Below, in pieces: positions 1 to 11,421 of a stretch of DNA of 64,000 bases. Both the position numbers and the translations under genes were made by a program. The stretch is from the NCBI GenBank assembly GCA_022818135.1, contig JAFMSR010000001.1, forward strand, positions 30,566,377 to 30,630,376, read 5' to 3'. The stretch comes from Saxidomus purpurata (lineage: Eukaryota > Mollusca > Bivalvia > Venerida > Veneridae). The first letter of the stretch is position 1, and each line of letters begins with the position of its first letter. The notes beneath the pieces were generated by a model. The model was not told the origin of the DNA. It did not search any database and saw only the letters and a list, made by a program, of their open reading frames with translations.

Positions 1-146
1 TATGATTGTCTTGTATTTCAAACAATCAACATCTGCTAAATACAAAAAATAGTCATATTTCCAAAGAAGAAAAAAAAGGATGTATTAATTATCAATGTTC
101 ATGTTTGTCCGAATACTATTACAGTCTAATGCAGTAAACTACGTAC

Positions 147-230
147 TTCTTTCAGCCCTAATTTACACAGTTGTAAGGCCCCGGTTTTTTCTGCTGTATC
201 CAGGTGTTGTTTGACATTTGAATTACCCAT
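147..230 (-). CDS. LRRC57: LRRC57 exon 1, copy A (only this exon lies in the window)
   Basis: This 84-nt exon (28 codons, ending in phase 0) begins MGNSNVKQHLD and ends LGLKE before a GTACGT donor. It matches the first exon of the complete LRRC57 gene at 38850-38933. The MGNS start is a typical N-myristoylation signal and is shared with vertebrate LRRC57. The remaining exons would lie left of the window edge, so I cannot say whether this copy is complete. Its start codon is 113 bp from the start codon of the divergent NTPCR gene. If the two blocks in this window are haplotypes, this is the other allele of the gene at 34887-38933. Confidence 0.8.
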
Positions 231-343
231 TGAAACCCGTTAAGTCTGCAAAATGCATGTAAAAATAAGATTTTTGACAATTTTATGTAAACAGGAAGTA
301 GCCGGTGTTGAAGTAAACACGCATCGAATTGATTAGTCCTGGT
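231..343. promoter_or_regulatory. LRRC57/NTPCR intergenic, probable bidirectional promoter, copy A
   Basis: Only 113 bp separate the LRRC57 start codon (minus) from the first NTPCR start codon (plus), so both 5' UTRs and core promoters must overlap or lie here. I see no TATA box. The function is inferred from head-to-head geometry. The same spacing recurs at 38934-39046. Confidence 0.5.
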
Positions 344-3300
344 ATGAGAAAAACGTTAAGCCTGTGCAAAGAAATGGCAGAAGCGATTCAACTTAATAAA
401 ACAAGGCGTCATGTATTGCTAACAGGACAACCAGGTTTACTTTTTAACAGTATGACACAGGATAAGCAACTGACATGTCAGGAATAATATTTTGCACATG
501 TGTCACGAGAGCTATGCATAGAGAGCAAGAATTGTTGTTGCAATAACACTCAAATTCTGTTTTGAGTCAAAACAGAAGTCAGGTTATTAGGTTATATGCA
601 TATCTGAGTGTCACAGTACGGATCAGTTCACAATTGTGCTGAAACTGTGTAAGTGGCCAGATAGCTCAGTCAGTACAGCATTTAGTTTGAGTCTCGGTTG
701 GCTTGCGCATTTTTATATTATGTGTCAAGTACCAGTAGTACAGTCCTGTATTGCGGACCTTTATATAGGTCAGTGCCAGTATATAGTTGTAAATTCCGAT
801 AGAGTAATGAAGGAATTGGTGTGCAGAAGGTATTACGAAAATCATTATTTGACCAGCTTCACAAGGCAATGTTACAGCACGTCAGCAGGAACTTGGTGCT
901 TAAATTCACTTGATGCATCTTTATAATAAATCTGGGTGGCAGTCTTAGAGTATTGATTGTTAAGGGGGTCGGGGGAGGAAGAAACAGCTTGTCCTGTTAT
1001 CAAAATTAACATTAAATGTAAAAATGTATGACCATATATGCCTGATATGGAATAATAACAGAATTCAGTGACAAAATCATTTAAATTGTACTAACATTAC
1101 AGTGCAATAGTTATTTTGATAATTGACTTTATTGTCAGATATTGGGCCTAATGGTCTAGTTGTTGCTGGGATTGTTGTAAATGCCATATCAGAGCAATTG
1201 AAGTATGTCTTTGGGTACCTTATGCCACAAGTACAATTGATGCACTTAAGTCCACCTGTTGTGTGCAATATTGAGAAAATGTTTATTGTTGGATTCATTT
1301 TTCATTATAAATAAAAAAAATATAGTCTTTATATGACCAGATGTGTTATGTCATTTAGTATGCAAATAATGACTCCCATTGTCAGGCTCCGACAGCATTT
1401 TTTTCTTTGTTTGTTTGGATTAAATTCATGGATGTTCAATGTTTCAGGTGTTGGAAAGACAACTTTAGTTAAGAAAGTTTGTGACAAATTGGAGGATGAA
1501 AACTGGGACTGTCAAGGCTTTTACACTGAGGAGATTAGAGAAGATGGACAGAGGATTGGCTTTGATGTTGTTACGATGGATGATAAAAGGGGTCCACTTG
1601 CAAGAATTGTGGACAGGTGACTTTTGTTTCACTGACAGTAGTAATATTTTGAAAATTCAGTCCTATTATTTTCAGTATGGTAAGAGAAGCTGTTTAGATA
1701 TTGTAGTTAGTAATCACTGAAGCAACTGCCAGTATATTGGAAATTTCATTTTTTTCAATCTGTCTACAAGTAGCATGGTAGACACATCTATAGGGATTGC
1801 TATGCCCAGCATCATCAGTCATCAGTGTTGCACTTTATGTTTCCATCTTGAGAAACACTTTAATCAAACTATCCTGAAAACTTGTAGGTATACTGGGTTG
1901 TGGACAGTAGAATGAACCATTTGTCATTAGCCAAAGTGTTACGGTCAGTGTGACCTTTGGTAAAAAAATTATTTTCAGTCTATAACCAAAGAATGGTTTT
2001 GCCCCAGATCTGCAAGCTTTTAAAGGAGCATGGTCATGAGTAGAAGATAACCTCTTTTGAATTTGATTTTGAGATCAGGTCCATAGTTTTCAATAAATAA
2101 CTTGGCAGTTGTCAAGCTCAGCATCCTCAAACTTAATAGGGAAATAGATGACCCCAATCAATTGAAGATCAATCAGTCACAGGTCAAGGTCAGTGTGACA
2201 TTGGACAGTTTCTGAACAATAACCTAACAACAGTTGCACATAGGTTATTCAAACTGTAGTAAAGACGTTTGTTTTGACCAGTAGATGACATATAGATTTT
2301 ATTTTGTAAGAATCATGTATACTAATAGGAAACCGGATCAATTGCTTCAAAAAATGAATGTTTAATTCTAACATGAATCACGATTTCAACTCTATATACA
2401 AATAGTAGAAACATTATGTTATATTAGACCATATACAATGCGGGAACCGATATGCTGTAAACATGATGTCAGTTTGCGCCGCATGACGTTAAATGAGCGT
2501 TCGCGTAGAAAGTAACGCTTTGCATTTATTCACCTTTTGTAATATCTGGTCTTGTTAGAATCGAAAAAACACCCTTTTCAGCATTGTTATCATCTAATAA
2601 ACAATCATTTGTCGTACTGATGCGCAGTTATTAACCACTCAGACCTTTGGCCTTTGTGGCTAATTACTGCGTATCAGTACTCCAAATCATTTTTTATTAA
2701 ACGATGAACACCGCTGGAACGGTAAATAGATTATGTTTAAACAATATATATATGTTACCTGTATTCCAGAGATAATCCAGTAGCAGGAAGAAGTTACATG
2801 GTAGGAAGATACAATGTCAGATTACAGTCCTTCGAACAAGTGGCACTGCCATCTTTAGCAATAAAGGTAAATTGAATGACTGCTGCTGTGAATGTATTAT
2901 CAGTTAATAATCCATGTGTCCTGTTATCACACGCAAAAATGGAAGAGCATTGCTGAACATCAAAGTGAACTAAATGATACAAGGACAAAAGTTACCTGTG
3001 TTGAAAACTCCTAGCATTGCTTCATTTTAGTAGCTAAGTCTAGGACAGTGCTCATGAGTGCATTGTTTCTGCAATGTTTATCTGTTAAAGCTGCTCGCTG
3101 TCAGATTTTGGTAAAAAAATAAAGTTCTTCAGACTGTATGAAAATAACATATTTCAGAACATATAGTCATATAAAAAGGTATACACGTATCTGTAAAATT
3201 GACATTAAACGCTACCAAATAATAAAGTGTTGCAAACGCTTTTGAAATTCCAATATAAACATATAATGTAGCAGTGCCGTAAAACCAACATTTTCAATCG

Positions 3301-6300
3301 ATTTTCGCAAATTCCTAGCTAGATTATTACTTCTATTGTTGATTCTAACCTTAAGTTTTATATTTATGTTTGAGTGTATCAGTTTTGAAAATTTTTTCAA
3401 CGGCAGCTTAGAGCAAGCGGCTTTAAATAAGTGACTACTAGTTGAAATAGATTTAGTATTGTATGTGTTTGAATCATAATACCCATGAATTTGATAGACA
3501 GAAGACTGTGCAAGAGCATTCAGTAAGAGCATTCATAAAATTTATTTGTCATTTAAAATATCTGAGGACAAATGCTTAATAGGAATGTACATTCTACATC
3601 CATCATTGTTACATTTACAAGAACCTTTTGGCTAGCATACTGGTAGTCCTACATACCTAAAAAAGCTCTTTTATAGTTCTATCTTGCCTAAGAGGCATAG
3701 AAAATTATTAAATACATGACTAGAAACCATTGCTCAGCAATTGTTTATGACCACCAGGGTAGAGAACCCTGTCTTGTCTTGTAGTCATAATGACAAACTT
3801 TTGTTACCTCCCCTGTAAAGCAGTGATGTTTCCACACCTGTTGTGCAGCTGTAAAACCTTTTTGTGCATTTCATGGAACTGCATAATTACGTTGCCTGTT
3901 GATTTTTGACAAGTCTATGTATGTTACATGTATTCACTGTTGGCATCATCATATTCACTGATATGATTCACTGATCTTACATGATACTATTACTGAAGCA
4001 TTATTTGTGATAGTCTTTCTTTTGACTTTATAGCATATACTCTTGCAAATTTGTATACTTCATCAAGTAATTTGTGCACGTTCTTCAAATGTTGGTTAGA
4101 ATAATTTGATATCTATAATAAGAGTGTCTATTTGTTTTGAAATTAATAGATTGTAACAGATTGTCATTGTCAGACACCCACAGTTGTAGACTCTGCTACA
4201 CTCCATACATCACTTAACAACCGTGGGTGTCCGACAATGACAGATTGTATGTTTATTGTCTCTTTAAAAGATATGTTAGTTTTTAAATTATTGAAATATG
4301 TTACCCTCAGGGGTCAAGTTTTTACCACAATCCTATAGAAAACTCAGGTGGCATGTAATGTGTTAAGTTAATTTGCTGAAGGAATATTTTATGTAACTTG
4401 GGGAGTGCTCAAGATTAGGCTGATGTAATGCCCAGTAAACATTTGTACAGTTCCCCATAGAGATAAAAGTCAAAACATAAGTCTTGGTATACAATAAAAC
4501 ATGGTAGTAAAACAGAAAGAGGTTTTTGCCCTTTTGAATTTATAAGCCATGTTTGAAAAGAGCTAAAGTATATTAGCTGAACTTTAGTTTATACTAATTT
4601 ATTTATTCTCGATTGCGAAACAAGTTCTTACAACTTATACTAATCGCTCTCGAGACTCATTCCAGACGGAATCAACCTTGAAGAGAGAAAAGCAATGTGG
4701 AATTATTTGTGTCTTGCCTAAGGACACAACCGGCATGGCATGGTAGGGATGGAACCCGGGGCTCTTCGATCCTGAGGCAAAAGCACTACTACTGCGCCAT
4801 GGTGGCTCCACTATTAGCTGAAGCATTTACTTGACTGTGAATCAAGGGTCACAAGTTTAACATCCCCTACACATCTAACTAAAATGGCCCACAGTTCTTT
4901 AAATCAGGCTTCAATTGGAGGTTCTATATTAACTGGATTTATCTTTAGTACCATGTAGTTGACTGTAAAAATCTTACATTATGCACTAGCAGGCTTCTTG
5001 TATCCTTTCCTATATTAAAAACCTTGTTCAAACAGTACATGTGATTACGAAGTTTCACACTATTACATTTCAGCCATCAGAATATACCAGAGTTATAGTG
5101 ATAGATGAGATAGGTAAGATGGAACTGTTTAGCAGACTCTTTACACAGACCGTAAAAGACTTGATCAACCACCCCAAAACTACAGTGTTTGCTACAATAC
5201 CTATCAAAGCCAACCCATTTGTGGAGGAGATAAGGAACAGAGATGACGTACAGCTTTATACAGTAAGTTCTGCTATAGAATTTACTTTGTCACACATGCT
5301 GCTTCACTCTTATTCTGCCAAATTTCTTAAATAGACTCGCCCATCTTTTAGTTTGGACCGTACCATTTATTGTTAAAAGGGGTGTTCACTGAAAATTTAC
5401 TGAGTGAGTAGCAGTGTAGATCATTCGCAGGCTAGTCATGATCTGCACTACATGGCAATAGTAGAACCAAAAGTTGCCCACAGGTTATAGGCTAAACATG
5501 GTCAACAGTCATTTATAATTATGCTGTCCAATGTCCCTGAACAACACCTCCCAAGAGCAACAACCTCTCTAAAAAGACACACATTTTCTTTTCCGCTCAG
5601 TCACTTATATGAGGAATCAACCTTTCCAGACCAACAACTCTCTACAACAAAAACTTTTTAGTGTTCTCAAGGGTTTTTGCGCCTGAGAGGTTACACTGTA
5701 CAATAGTTGTTACACTGGACACTAACTGCTAAGCAGAGTCCATTTAATGCAGACGGTGTTAGATACAGATAAAGAGTACAAGATGTACTTTTAAAAATTA
5801 CCAAATTGTAATGGATAATGGCACATTAAACAAGAGTAAATTGTTGAAAAAGTAAGGATGCTACAAGCATAGGAGTATGTGACTTTTCCTCATCCTAGGG
5901 TAATTAGAACTGTTCATAGAATGTTCCAAGTCATTTTGTACTACTAATATTGTAATACAGTCCAACCTCCGTAAACTGCACCTCCCTGTAGCAACGGCCT
6001 CCAAAGACACACATTTTCCTTCCCTTTGTGCCAATTATATAAGGAATCAACCTCTTCAGAACAGCACCTCTCTAAAACAAACACATTTCTGTGTGCCCAG
6101 GGGTGTTTGCTCCTTTCTGTGTGTTTTCAAAATCTAGATTTTTTTTGTTTAATTACCAACATTTTTATGCCCCGGAAGGGAGGCATATTAAAATCGCACC
6201 GTCTGTCCGTCTGTCCGTCCGTCCGTCTGTCCGTCCGTCCGTGCGTCCCCACTTACAAATTCGTGTCCGGACTGTAACTCTGTCATGCATTGAAGGATTT

Positions 6301-7705
6301 TAAAATAACTTGGCACACATGTCTAGCACATCAAGACGACGTGTCGCGTGCAAGACCCACATCCCTACCTCAAAGGTGAAGGTCACACTTGGAGTATGAA
6401 GGTTATGGATTCCTCTATATATGCACACATTCGTGTCCGGACTGTAACTTTGTCATGCATTGAAGGATTTTAAAATAACTAGGCACACATGTCTAGCACA
6501 TCAAGACGACGTGTCGCGTGCAAGACCCACATGCCTACCACAAAGGTCAAGGTCACACTTAGAATTTATAGGTAATGGAATCCTGTATATATGCATACAT
6601 TTGTGTCCGGACTATAACTTTATTATGCTTTGAAGATTTTAAAATAACTTGGCAAAAATGTCTAGCACATCAAGCGGATGTGTCCAGGCAAGACCCAAGT
6701 CCCTACCTCAAAGGTCAAGGTCACACTTAGTGTTTAAAGTAATGGAATACTGTATGCATGATTACTCTGTCATGCATGGAAGGATTTTAAAATTACATAG
6801 CACATTTATTGAGCACATGGAGAGGACACAGACTGTGAGGCACCTCTTTCGGGGGCATTCGTCACTTGTGAGGGACAGCTCTTGTTTTAAAATTACTAAC
6901 CAGTGTGCTGACTGCTGTTTGATAAACAAATTCAACATTACATAATTTCATAATTTCAATTTGTAGACCTTGTCGAAACCGATAATGTGTTGAACTTATG
7001 ACTGTTGTTTTGAAGAGGTTACGTAAAGTATTAATACCTATGTAATTAGTTAGTGGATATATAAATCATGGACTTTACTGACTGGGTAATAGGCAACTTA
7101 TAGGGTGTAACACATGGAAGAAAATTGAGGTTAAGTTCCAGTTTAATATTCTGGTATTAATAACGATTTATCCCAAAGTGCTGAAAGATGTTATTCAAAA
7201 TTTAAACTTTTCAGCTGTTAAATCATTCTGAAAACTTGGTGTATTAGATTCATAAAACTTGACTGTGTCATTTAAAGCAATAACTCTCAAGTGAGCACCA
7301 TGGTCTTGTGTTCTTTCGTAATATGTAAACAATTTAGGACAAACTTATGTGGCAATCAGTTGTAATAACCATGGAAACCATTTTCAAATCAGTATTTAAA
7401 AAGCTTGGGTAGACCTTTTTTCTTGGGTTGATTATAATGTGCATATGAAACATACAGATGTAGATTCAATATGTCAAAGGTCAAAGATACATTGATCTCT
7501 CTTTGGTCTTAGAAATGTCATGGAATGGTTTACTGATTATAGCTTTAGAATGATTTACTAACTTCAGAAATGTGAAAACCAGTCTTGCACTAAATTTAGA
7601 TATACATTTATTTTGTGTCTTCAGGTGACTAAAGAGAACAGGAATCATCTAGTCAGTGAGGTTGTAGATGCTGTGAAAGACTCCCTGGAATGTTACGGGA
7701 CTTGA
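344..7705 (+). CDS. NTPCR: Nucleoside-triphosphatase, cancer-related (NTPCR / THEP1 family), copy A, five exons
   Basis: Exons 344-434, 1448-1616, 2770-2866, 5074-5262 and 7625-7705 join in frame (91+169+97+189+81 = 627 nt) to give 208 residues. All junctions are GT-AG. The P-loop GQPGVGKT (residues 28-35) is split across intron 1. FYTEE and RIGFDVVT follow, then the Walker B stretch [13 protein letters not shown] (from about 126), EEIRNR and TKENRNH near the C-terminus. These are hallmarks of the THEP1/NTPCR family, small soluble P-loop enzymes that hydrolyse nucleoside 5'-triphosphates slowly. Vertebrate NTPCR is about 190 residues and starts just before the P-loop. Here the first ATG adds about 20 residues, and a second ATG at codon 11 is an alternative start. 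The introns are full of repeats. Copy B at 39047-45796 differs at one residue (D51E) by my comparison. Confidence 0.92.
651..720 (+). repeat. tRNA-like SINE fragment in NTPCR intron 1
   Basis: A stretch reading CCAGATAGCTCAGTCAGTAC resembles a tRNA A box (TAGCTCAGT), and 'GAGTCTCGGTTGGCTTGC' follows like a decayed B box. It cannot fold as an intact tRNA gene. The same sequence is in copy B near 39356. I read it as an old tRNA-derived SINE. Confidence 0.35.
2365..2723. repeat. About 360-bp insertion with internal hairpin, only in copy A
   Basis: Copy B reads straight through (GAATGTTTAAATAGATTATG, just before the exon at 41330), while copy A has about 360 extra bases at this point in NTPCR intron 2. 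Inside are two 25-bp inverted arms (2614-2638 and 2656-2680, beginning GTACTGATGCGCAG) with few mismatches. I could not fix target-site duplications. It is probably a small non-autonomous element. Confidence 0.55.
3087..3424. repeat. MITE-like element with AAAGC-GCTCGCTCTCAG ends, copy A
   Basis: The element starts AAAGCTGCTCGCTGTCAG and ends in the approximate reverse complement. Related sequences occur at 41642-41990 (same locus, copy B), 24768-25100 (opposite orientation), about 26660-26860 (partial) and 28779-28813 (end fragment). A shared core includes GTTGCAAACGCTTT and a 'CAATCGATTTTCGCAAATTCC' block. It has no coding capacity, so it is a non-autonomous interspersed family. Confidence 0.6.
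4162..4242. repeat. Hairpin with 26-bp arms in NTPCR intron 3, copy A
   Basis: Arms 4162-4187 (TGTCATTGTCAGACACCCAC...) and 4217-4242 are inverted repeats with about two mismatches around a 29-bp loop. In copy B (near 42976) the left arm is kept but the right arm has decayed. It could be a tiny fold-back element; I see no RNA gene in it. Confidence 0.5.
4590..4809 (-). mobile_element. tRNA-derived SINE, copy in NTPCR intron 3 (copy A)
   Basis: On the minus strand the head GGAGCCACCATGGCGCAGTA carries an A-box-like TGGCGCAGTAGT. About 35 bp further is a B-box-like GGTTCCATCCC, then a body with CCTTAGGCAAGACAC and a tail near AATAAATAAATT. Three more copies lie in the window: 25154-25332, 43411-43630 (allelic position) and 55122-55337. 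This head, body and tail order is that of a Pol III-transcribed, LINE-dependent SINE. Confidence 0.7.
5520..6120. repeat. Two copies of a roughly 170-bp repeat in NTPCR intron 4
   Basis: Blocks at about 5520-5700 and 5961-6120 share 'AACCTCTCTAAAAAGACACACATTTTC', then 'ATATGAGGAATCAACC' and a following 'CTCAAGGGTTTTTGCGCC'-type end, in the same orientation and about 430 bp apart. Both also occur in copy B (about 44345-44515 and 44776-44935). It is an interspersed repeat with no coding content. Confidence 0.45.
6172..6884. mobile_element. About 710-bp non-autonomous element with 170-bp internal tandem units, only in copy A
   Basis: The insertion begins near TTTATGCCCCGGAAGGGAGG, has a (GTCCGTCT)n stretch at about 6200-6245, then three units starting 'TCGTGTCCGGACTGTAACT' at about 6261, 6431 and 6601 (period about 170) and a partial fourth. 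It ends near GGGACAGCTCTTG. Copy B lacks all of this (44968-44995), so it is a presence/absence difference. A relative with the same head and 'CAAGGTCAAGGTCA' block is at about 28198-28560. I see no open frame that looks like a transposase. Confidence 0.6.
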
Positions 7706-7965
7706 AACATTCTGTCTTATATAAAAAGACACTGTAAAATGACGCTTACTGCAGCGTGTGTTCATACACTTCATTAAATACCTTCATTCATTTATTTTCC
7801 CTGGGTATTGCATCGACATAACATGAAGCCTACATAGTCATTGTATACACTTGAGTATTGGTGTGAGCTTGTCCATATTTTTTATGTTCAGTTGACAACT
7901 TTGGCATGTACAATGGAGGTATCCTGTCTTGTATGGCAGGTAAAACAAAGTGCTGCTTTTACAAA

Positions 7966-7971
7966 AATAAA
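7966..7971 (+). terminator. Poly(A) signal for NTPCR copy A
   Basis: An AATAAA lies about 260 bp after the NTPCR stop codon and is conserved in copy B (46057-46062). It is the best candidate for the end of this mRNA. Confidence 0.45.
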
Positions 7972-8093
7972 ACTACGGTCTTTGTGTACATTTCATTTTT
8001 GTTTTTGTATCCTACTATTTTGACAAAACTAACGTTCCGGGTAAACCAGAACATAAGAAAGTCAGAAACATAGAAAAAAAGAGCTTGTACAGT

Positions 8094-8167
8094 TTTAGAA
8101 TTGTTGCCTATGATTTCTGATGTCTTGAAGTTTAGAATTGTTACCTATGATTTCTGATGTCTTGAAA
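8094..8167. repeat. 37-bp direct repeat, two units
   Basis: The unit TTTAGAATTGTTGCCTATGA... (37 bp) is present twice with a single-base difference. The same duplication is in copy B around 46185-46258, so it predates the split of the two copies. Confidence 0.7.
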
Positions 8168-9788
8168 AAAAATTTCTTGTTATTTGCATATTTCAGCATT
8201 GGATTCTGAGCATATTGTGTAAATTCTAATTTTGTTACAAGAATTTGAATGTAAGAATTCAAATACTTTTGATGATTCATAAGCAGTACTTCACAAGCCA
8301 AGTTGATGAAGACCCAACAGCCAGATACTCTTGCCTAATCCTGAACCCGTCCCACAGTTTAATTCAACGCAAACCATTGGATTGAGGCAATAACAAACCA
8401 TACTCCTCATCTCATATGACACCAGTACTGGTTTTTCCAGGAAGCAGACTCGAGAGTGACTCCATAAGCTACAACCTTTCTCAATAACGGCAACCAATCA
8501 TAGGAAGTACATTATCTGTAATAAGTATACCTTACAAGAACTGGCTACTAGAATCAAAGTTAAGCTGAACTGAAACGTAAACGGCAGAAGTCTAACAGAC
8601 TTAATTGCACTTATAATGGTTGTTATTCTCATATTCTAAACTATTAACACCATTGTCGTCTGCTTTATTGAAGTTATTGTCCAACTTTATGGTTAATCTC
8701 TCACACAATGTAACTTTTTCGTTTAAGTGTGACTTAGTTCATTTATAGGTTTATTAATCCGAGATTATATCAGTTTAATTACAGATATAGAAATTGTTTT
8801 TCGTAACAATATATTTGGTTAGGAATTACCGTCCAAAATATGTATATCATAGTTGTGTAATGGTCAAACTGATTAGTTCAAATGTGTCAATTTGTAGGAC
8901 TTTCAATCCTTTCTTAATGTACCTTACCATCAGAGTATTTCTCGCATATTTTAGTTTGAGACTACACTTATACAGGTTTTTCTTTGTTCCGTCCCTTCTG
9001 ATTTCATCCCATTGTTCACCCATATATACTTACTAGGACCAAACTTGCTACATAGGTAAGTCATAGATGGAGGAATGTTACAAATACATTTTAGACCTCT
9101 GGGCACACCTTAATCAATTTAAAACTTTAATTTGATGTTTGTCATGGTAACGAGACGAAGAACTAATGTTCCAGCTGCACTATCTCATAGACAAGATCAC
9201 ACTCGGGGACATGACTGGTTTTTTGTGTCTGCTCTGTATCACCTAAACCCCTTGAAGAATTTTCATGAGACTTGTGTCAAATGGTCATCTCATTAAGAGG
9301 ATATACAGAACCCATGTTCAAACCATGCAAGTTCAAGGTCACACTTAAGGGTCAAAGGTCATGAGACAATGTCTCTTAAACCCGTTGAAGGATTTTCATG
9401 AGACAAGATGCAGAACCTGCATATATTAGATGAAGATCAGATGGAGGAGTCAAAGGTCATATGAAATGTTTATATCAGTTTAAGGCTGACAGCTCTGGAC
9501 AAATTTTGACAATGGTGCCTTAGTCCATCCACCTGTTTATCATACTGCTTTATGTTATAATACTCCAGTATTTCAGTCATATGACCACATTTTGGCAGAG
9601 CTCTGTTAGTTATAAGAACTTAAAGGTGCTGTGTGTAGTGTTTTGGCTGATCTTGTTACCATAGTTATGTCTGCTGGCCAAACTTTCATCTTGTGAGCAT
9701 GGGGCCTTAGAAGGTTACCTAGCTTTTTGTGCTGGCCAACTTTGTTGTGTTCAGATGATGGAAGTTTTTCACAACTGGTCGTGCAGAC
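8168..9788. other. Intergenic, no gene seen, copy A
   Basis: This is AT-rich sequence between NTPCR and the minisatellite. It contains a decayed repeat at about 9240-9460 with 'CCTTGAAGAATTTTCATGAG' and 'CAAGGTCACACTTAAGGGTC', related to the 6172-6884 element. Open frames here are short and unlike any family I know. Copy B of the stretch is about 46260-47936. Confidence 0.5.
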
Positions 9789-10926
9789 TTTTTGCCTTTG
9801 TCAGTACCTTTTTGCCTTTGTCAGTGCCTTTTTGCCTTTGTTAGTGCCTTTTTTGCCTTTATCAGTGCCTTTGTGCCTTTGTCAGTGCTTTTCCCCCTTT
9901 ATTAGTGCCTTTTTTGCCTTTGTCAGTGCCTTTTTGCCTTTGTCAGTGCTTTTCCCCCTTTATCGGTGCCTTTTTGCCTTTGTCAGTGCTTTTTTTGCCT
10001 TTGTCAGTGCCTTTTGCCTTTGTCAGTGCCTTTTTTGCCTTTATCAGTGCATTTGTGCCTTTGTCAGTGCTTTTCCCCCTTTATTAGTGCCTTTTTGCCT
10101 TTGTCAGTGCCTTTTTTGCCTTTGTCAGTGCCTTTTTGCCTTTGTCAGTGCTTTCCCCCTTTATCGGTGCCTTTTTGCCTTTGTCAGTGCCTTTTTGCCT
10201 TTGTCAGTGCTTTCCCCCCTTTATCGGTGCCTTTTTGCCTTTGTCAGTGCTTTTTTTGCCTTTGTCAGTGCCTTTTGCCTTTGTCAGTGCCTTTTTTGCC
10301 TTTGTCAGTGCCTTTTTGCCTTTGTCAGTGCTTTCCCCCTTTATCGGTGCCTTTTTGCCTTTGTCAGTGCCTTTTCCCCCTTTATTAGTGCCTTTTTGCC
10401 TTTGTCAGTGCCTTTTTTGCCTTTGTCAGTGCCTTTTTGCCTTTGTCAGTGCTTTCCCCCTTTATCGGTGCCTTTTTGCCTTTGTCAGTGCCTTTTTTGC
10501 CTTTGTCAGTGCCTTTTTGCCTTTGTCAGTGCTTTCCCCCCTTTATCGGTGCCTTTTTGCCTTTGTCAGTGCTTTTTTTGCCTTTGTCAGTGCCTTTTGC
10601 CTTTGTAAGTGCCTTTTTTGCCTTTATCAGTGCGTTTGTGCCTTTGTCAGTGCTTTTCCCCCTTTATTAGTGCCTTTTTGCCTTTGTCAGTGCTTTTTTT
10701 GCCTTTAACAGTGCATTTTTGCCTTTGTCAGTGCCTTTTTGCCTTTGTCAGTGCTTTTCCCCCTTTATCGGTGCCTTTTTGCCTTTGTCAGTGCTTTTTT
10801 GCCTTTGTCAGTGCCTTTTGCCTTTGTCAGTGCCTTTTTGCCTTTGTCAGTGCCCTTTTTTGCCTTTATAGGTGCCTTTTTGCCTTTGTCAGTGACTTTT
10901 TGCCTTTGTTAGCGCCCTTTTTTGCC
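9789..10926. repeat. Minisatellite, unit TTTTTGCCTTTGTCAGTGCC, copy A (about 1.14 kb)
   Basis: A roughly 20-bp unit repeats about 55 times, with variants such as CCCCCTTTATCGGTGCC interspersed in a loose higher-order pattern. All three plus-strand frames are open for long stretches only because the unit contains no plus-strand stop; the products are FAFVSAF/CLCQCL-type repeats and I do not regard them as genes. The same array in copy B (47937-48394) is about 0.46 kb, so it is length-variable. Confidence 0.9.
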
Positions 10927-11152
10927 AATGTTGACAGTGTTGTGCAATTATGCATGAATAAATATCTCTGTTCAGCATGAAGTGTTTGAAAGTTTGATTT
11001 CTGGTTCTTACTTCTATTAATTGGCTAAATAAAGCTGTCCAATGCAGTCACTGTCATTAACTCTGCTTATAAATATGCATGTATCTACAATATTATATCT
11101 GCCAGCCTATTGCGAAGTTTCAGTTTGATCCTCTGTGTCTTGTTCATCCTTA

Positions 11153-11239
11153 ACATGTTTCAAGTGGGGAAGTTGTCTAGCACATGTTTCAAGTGGGGAA
11201 GTTGTCTAGCACATGTTTTAAGTGGGGAAGTTGTCTAGC
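11153..11239. repeat. 29-bp tandem repeat, three units, copy A
   Basis: The unit ACATGTTTCAAGTGGGGAAG... (29 bp) occurs three times in a row, identical in number in copy B (48616-48702). Confidence 0.8.
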
Positions 11240-11421
11240 ACATTCTTATGATACACTCGGAGCTAGAGAGAGGGAGAGAGCTACAGTTTTTGAACAGTAT
11301 ATAAACAGGACGGGTAACTCCAGAGTAAATCCATGCATCTGATAAGAAATATGTCATGAATGTTGTATTCTAGTGTATTCAGTGAAGTCGACAACAGCTA
11401 GCTACATGTTTCCAAATACTT

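Noticed and set aside
651..720. tRNA gene
   Set aside because: A and B boxes are only partial and no cloverleaf with a credible anticodon stem forms, so it is treated as a SINE relic.
3212..3532. 106-codon minus-strand frame in NTPCR intron 3
   Set aside because: It runs through the MITE-like element at 3087-3424 and is not kept open in copy B.
8291..8497. 68-codon minus-strand frame identical in both copies
   Set aside because: Short, no recognisable motif, no splice or promoter context. Identity is expected if the copies are alleles.
9789..10926. Regularly spaced repeats as a CRISPR array
   Set aside because: The units are contiguous with no unique spacers, and this is animal DNA with introns and SINEs.
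9727..10980. Long plus-strand open frames (up to 293 codons) with FAFVSAF/CLCQCL repeats
   Set aside because: They are translations of the 20-bp minisatellite in all three frames; the unit has no plus-strand stop. There is no promoter or splice evidence, and copy B has a very different array length.
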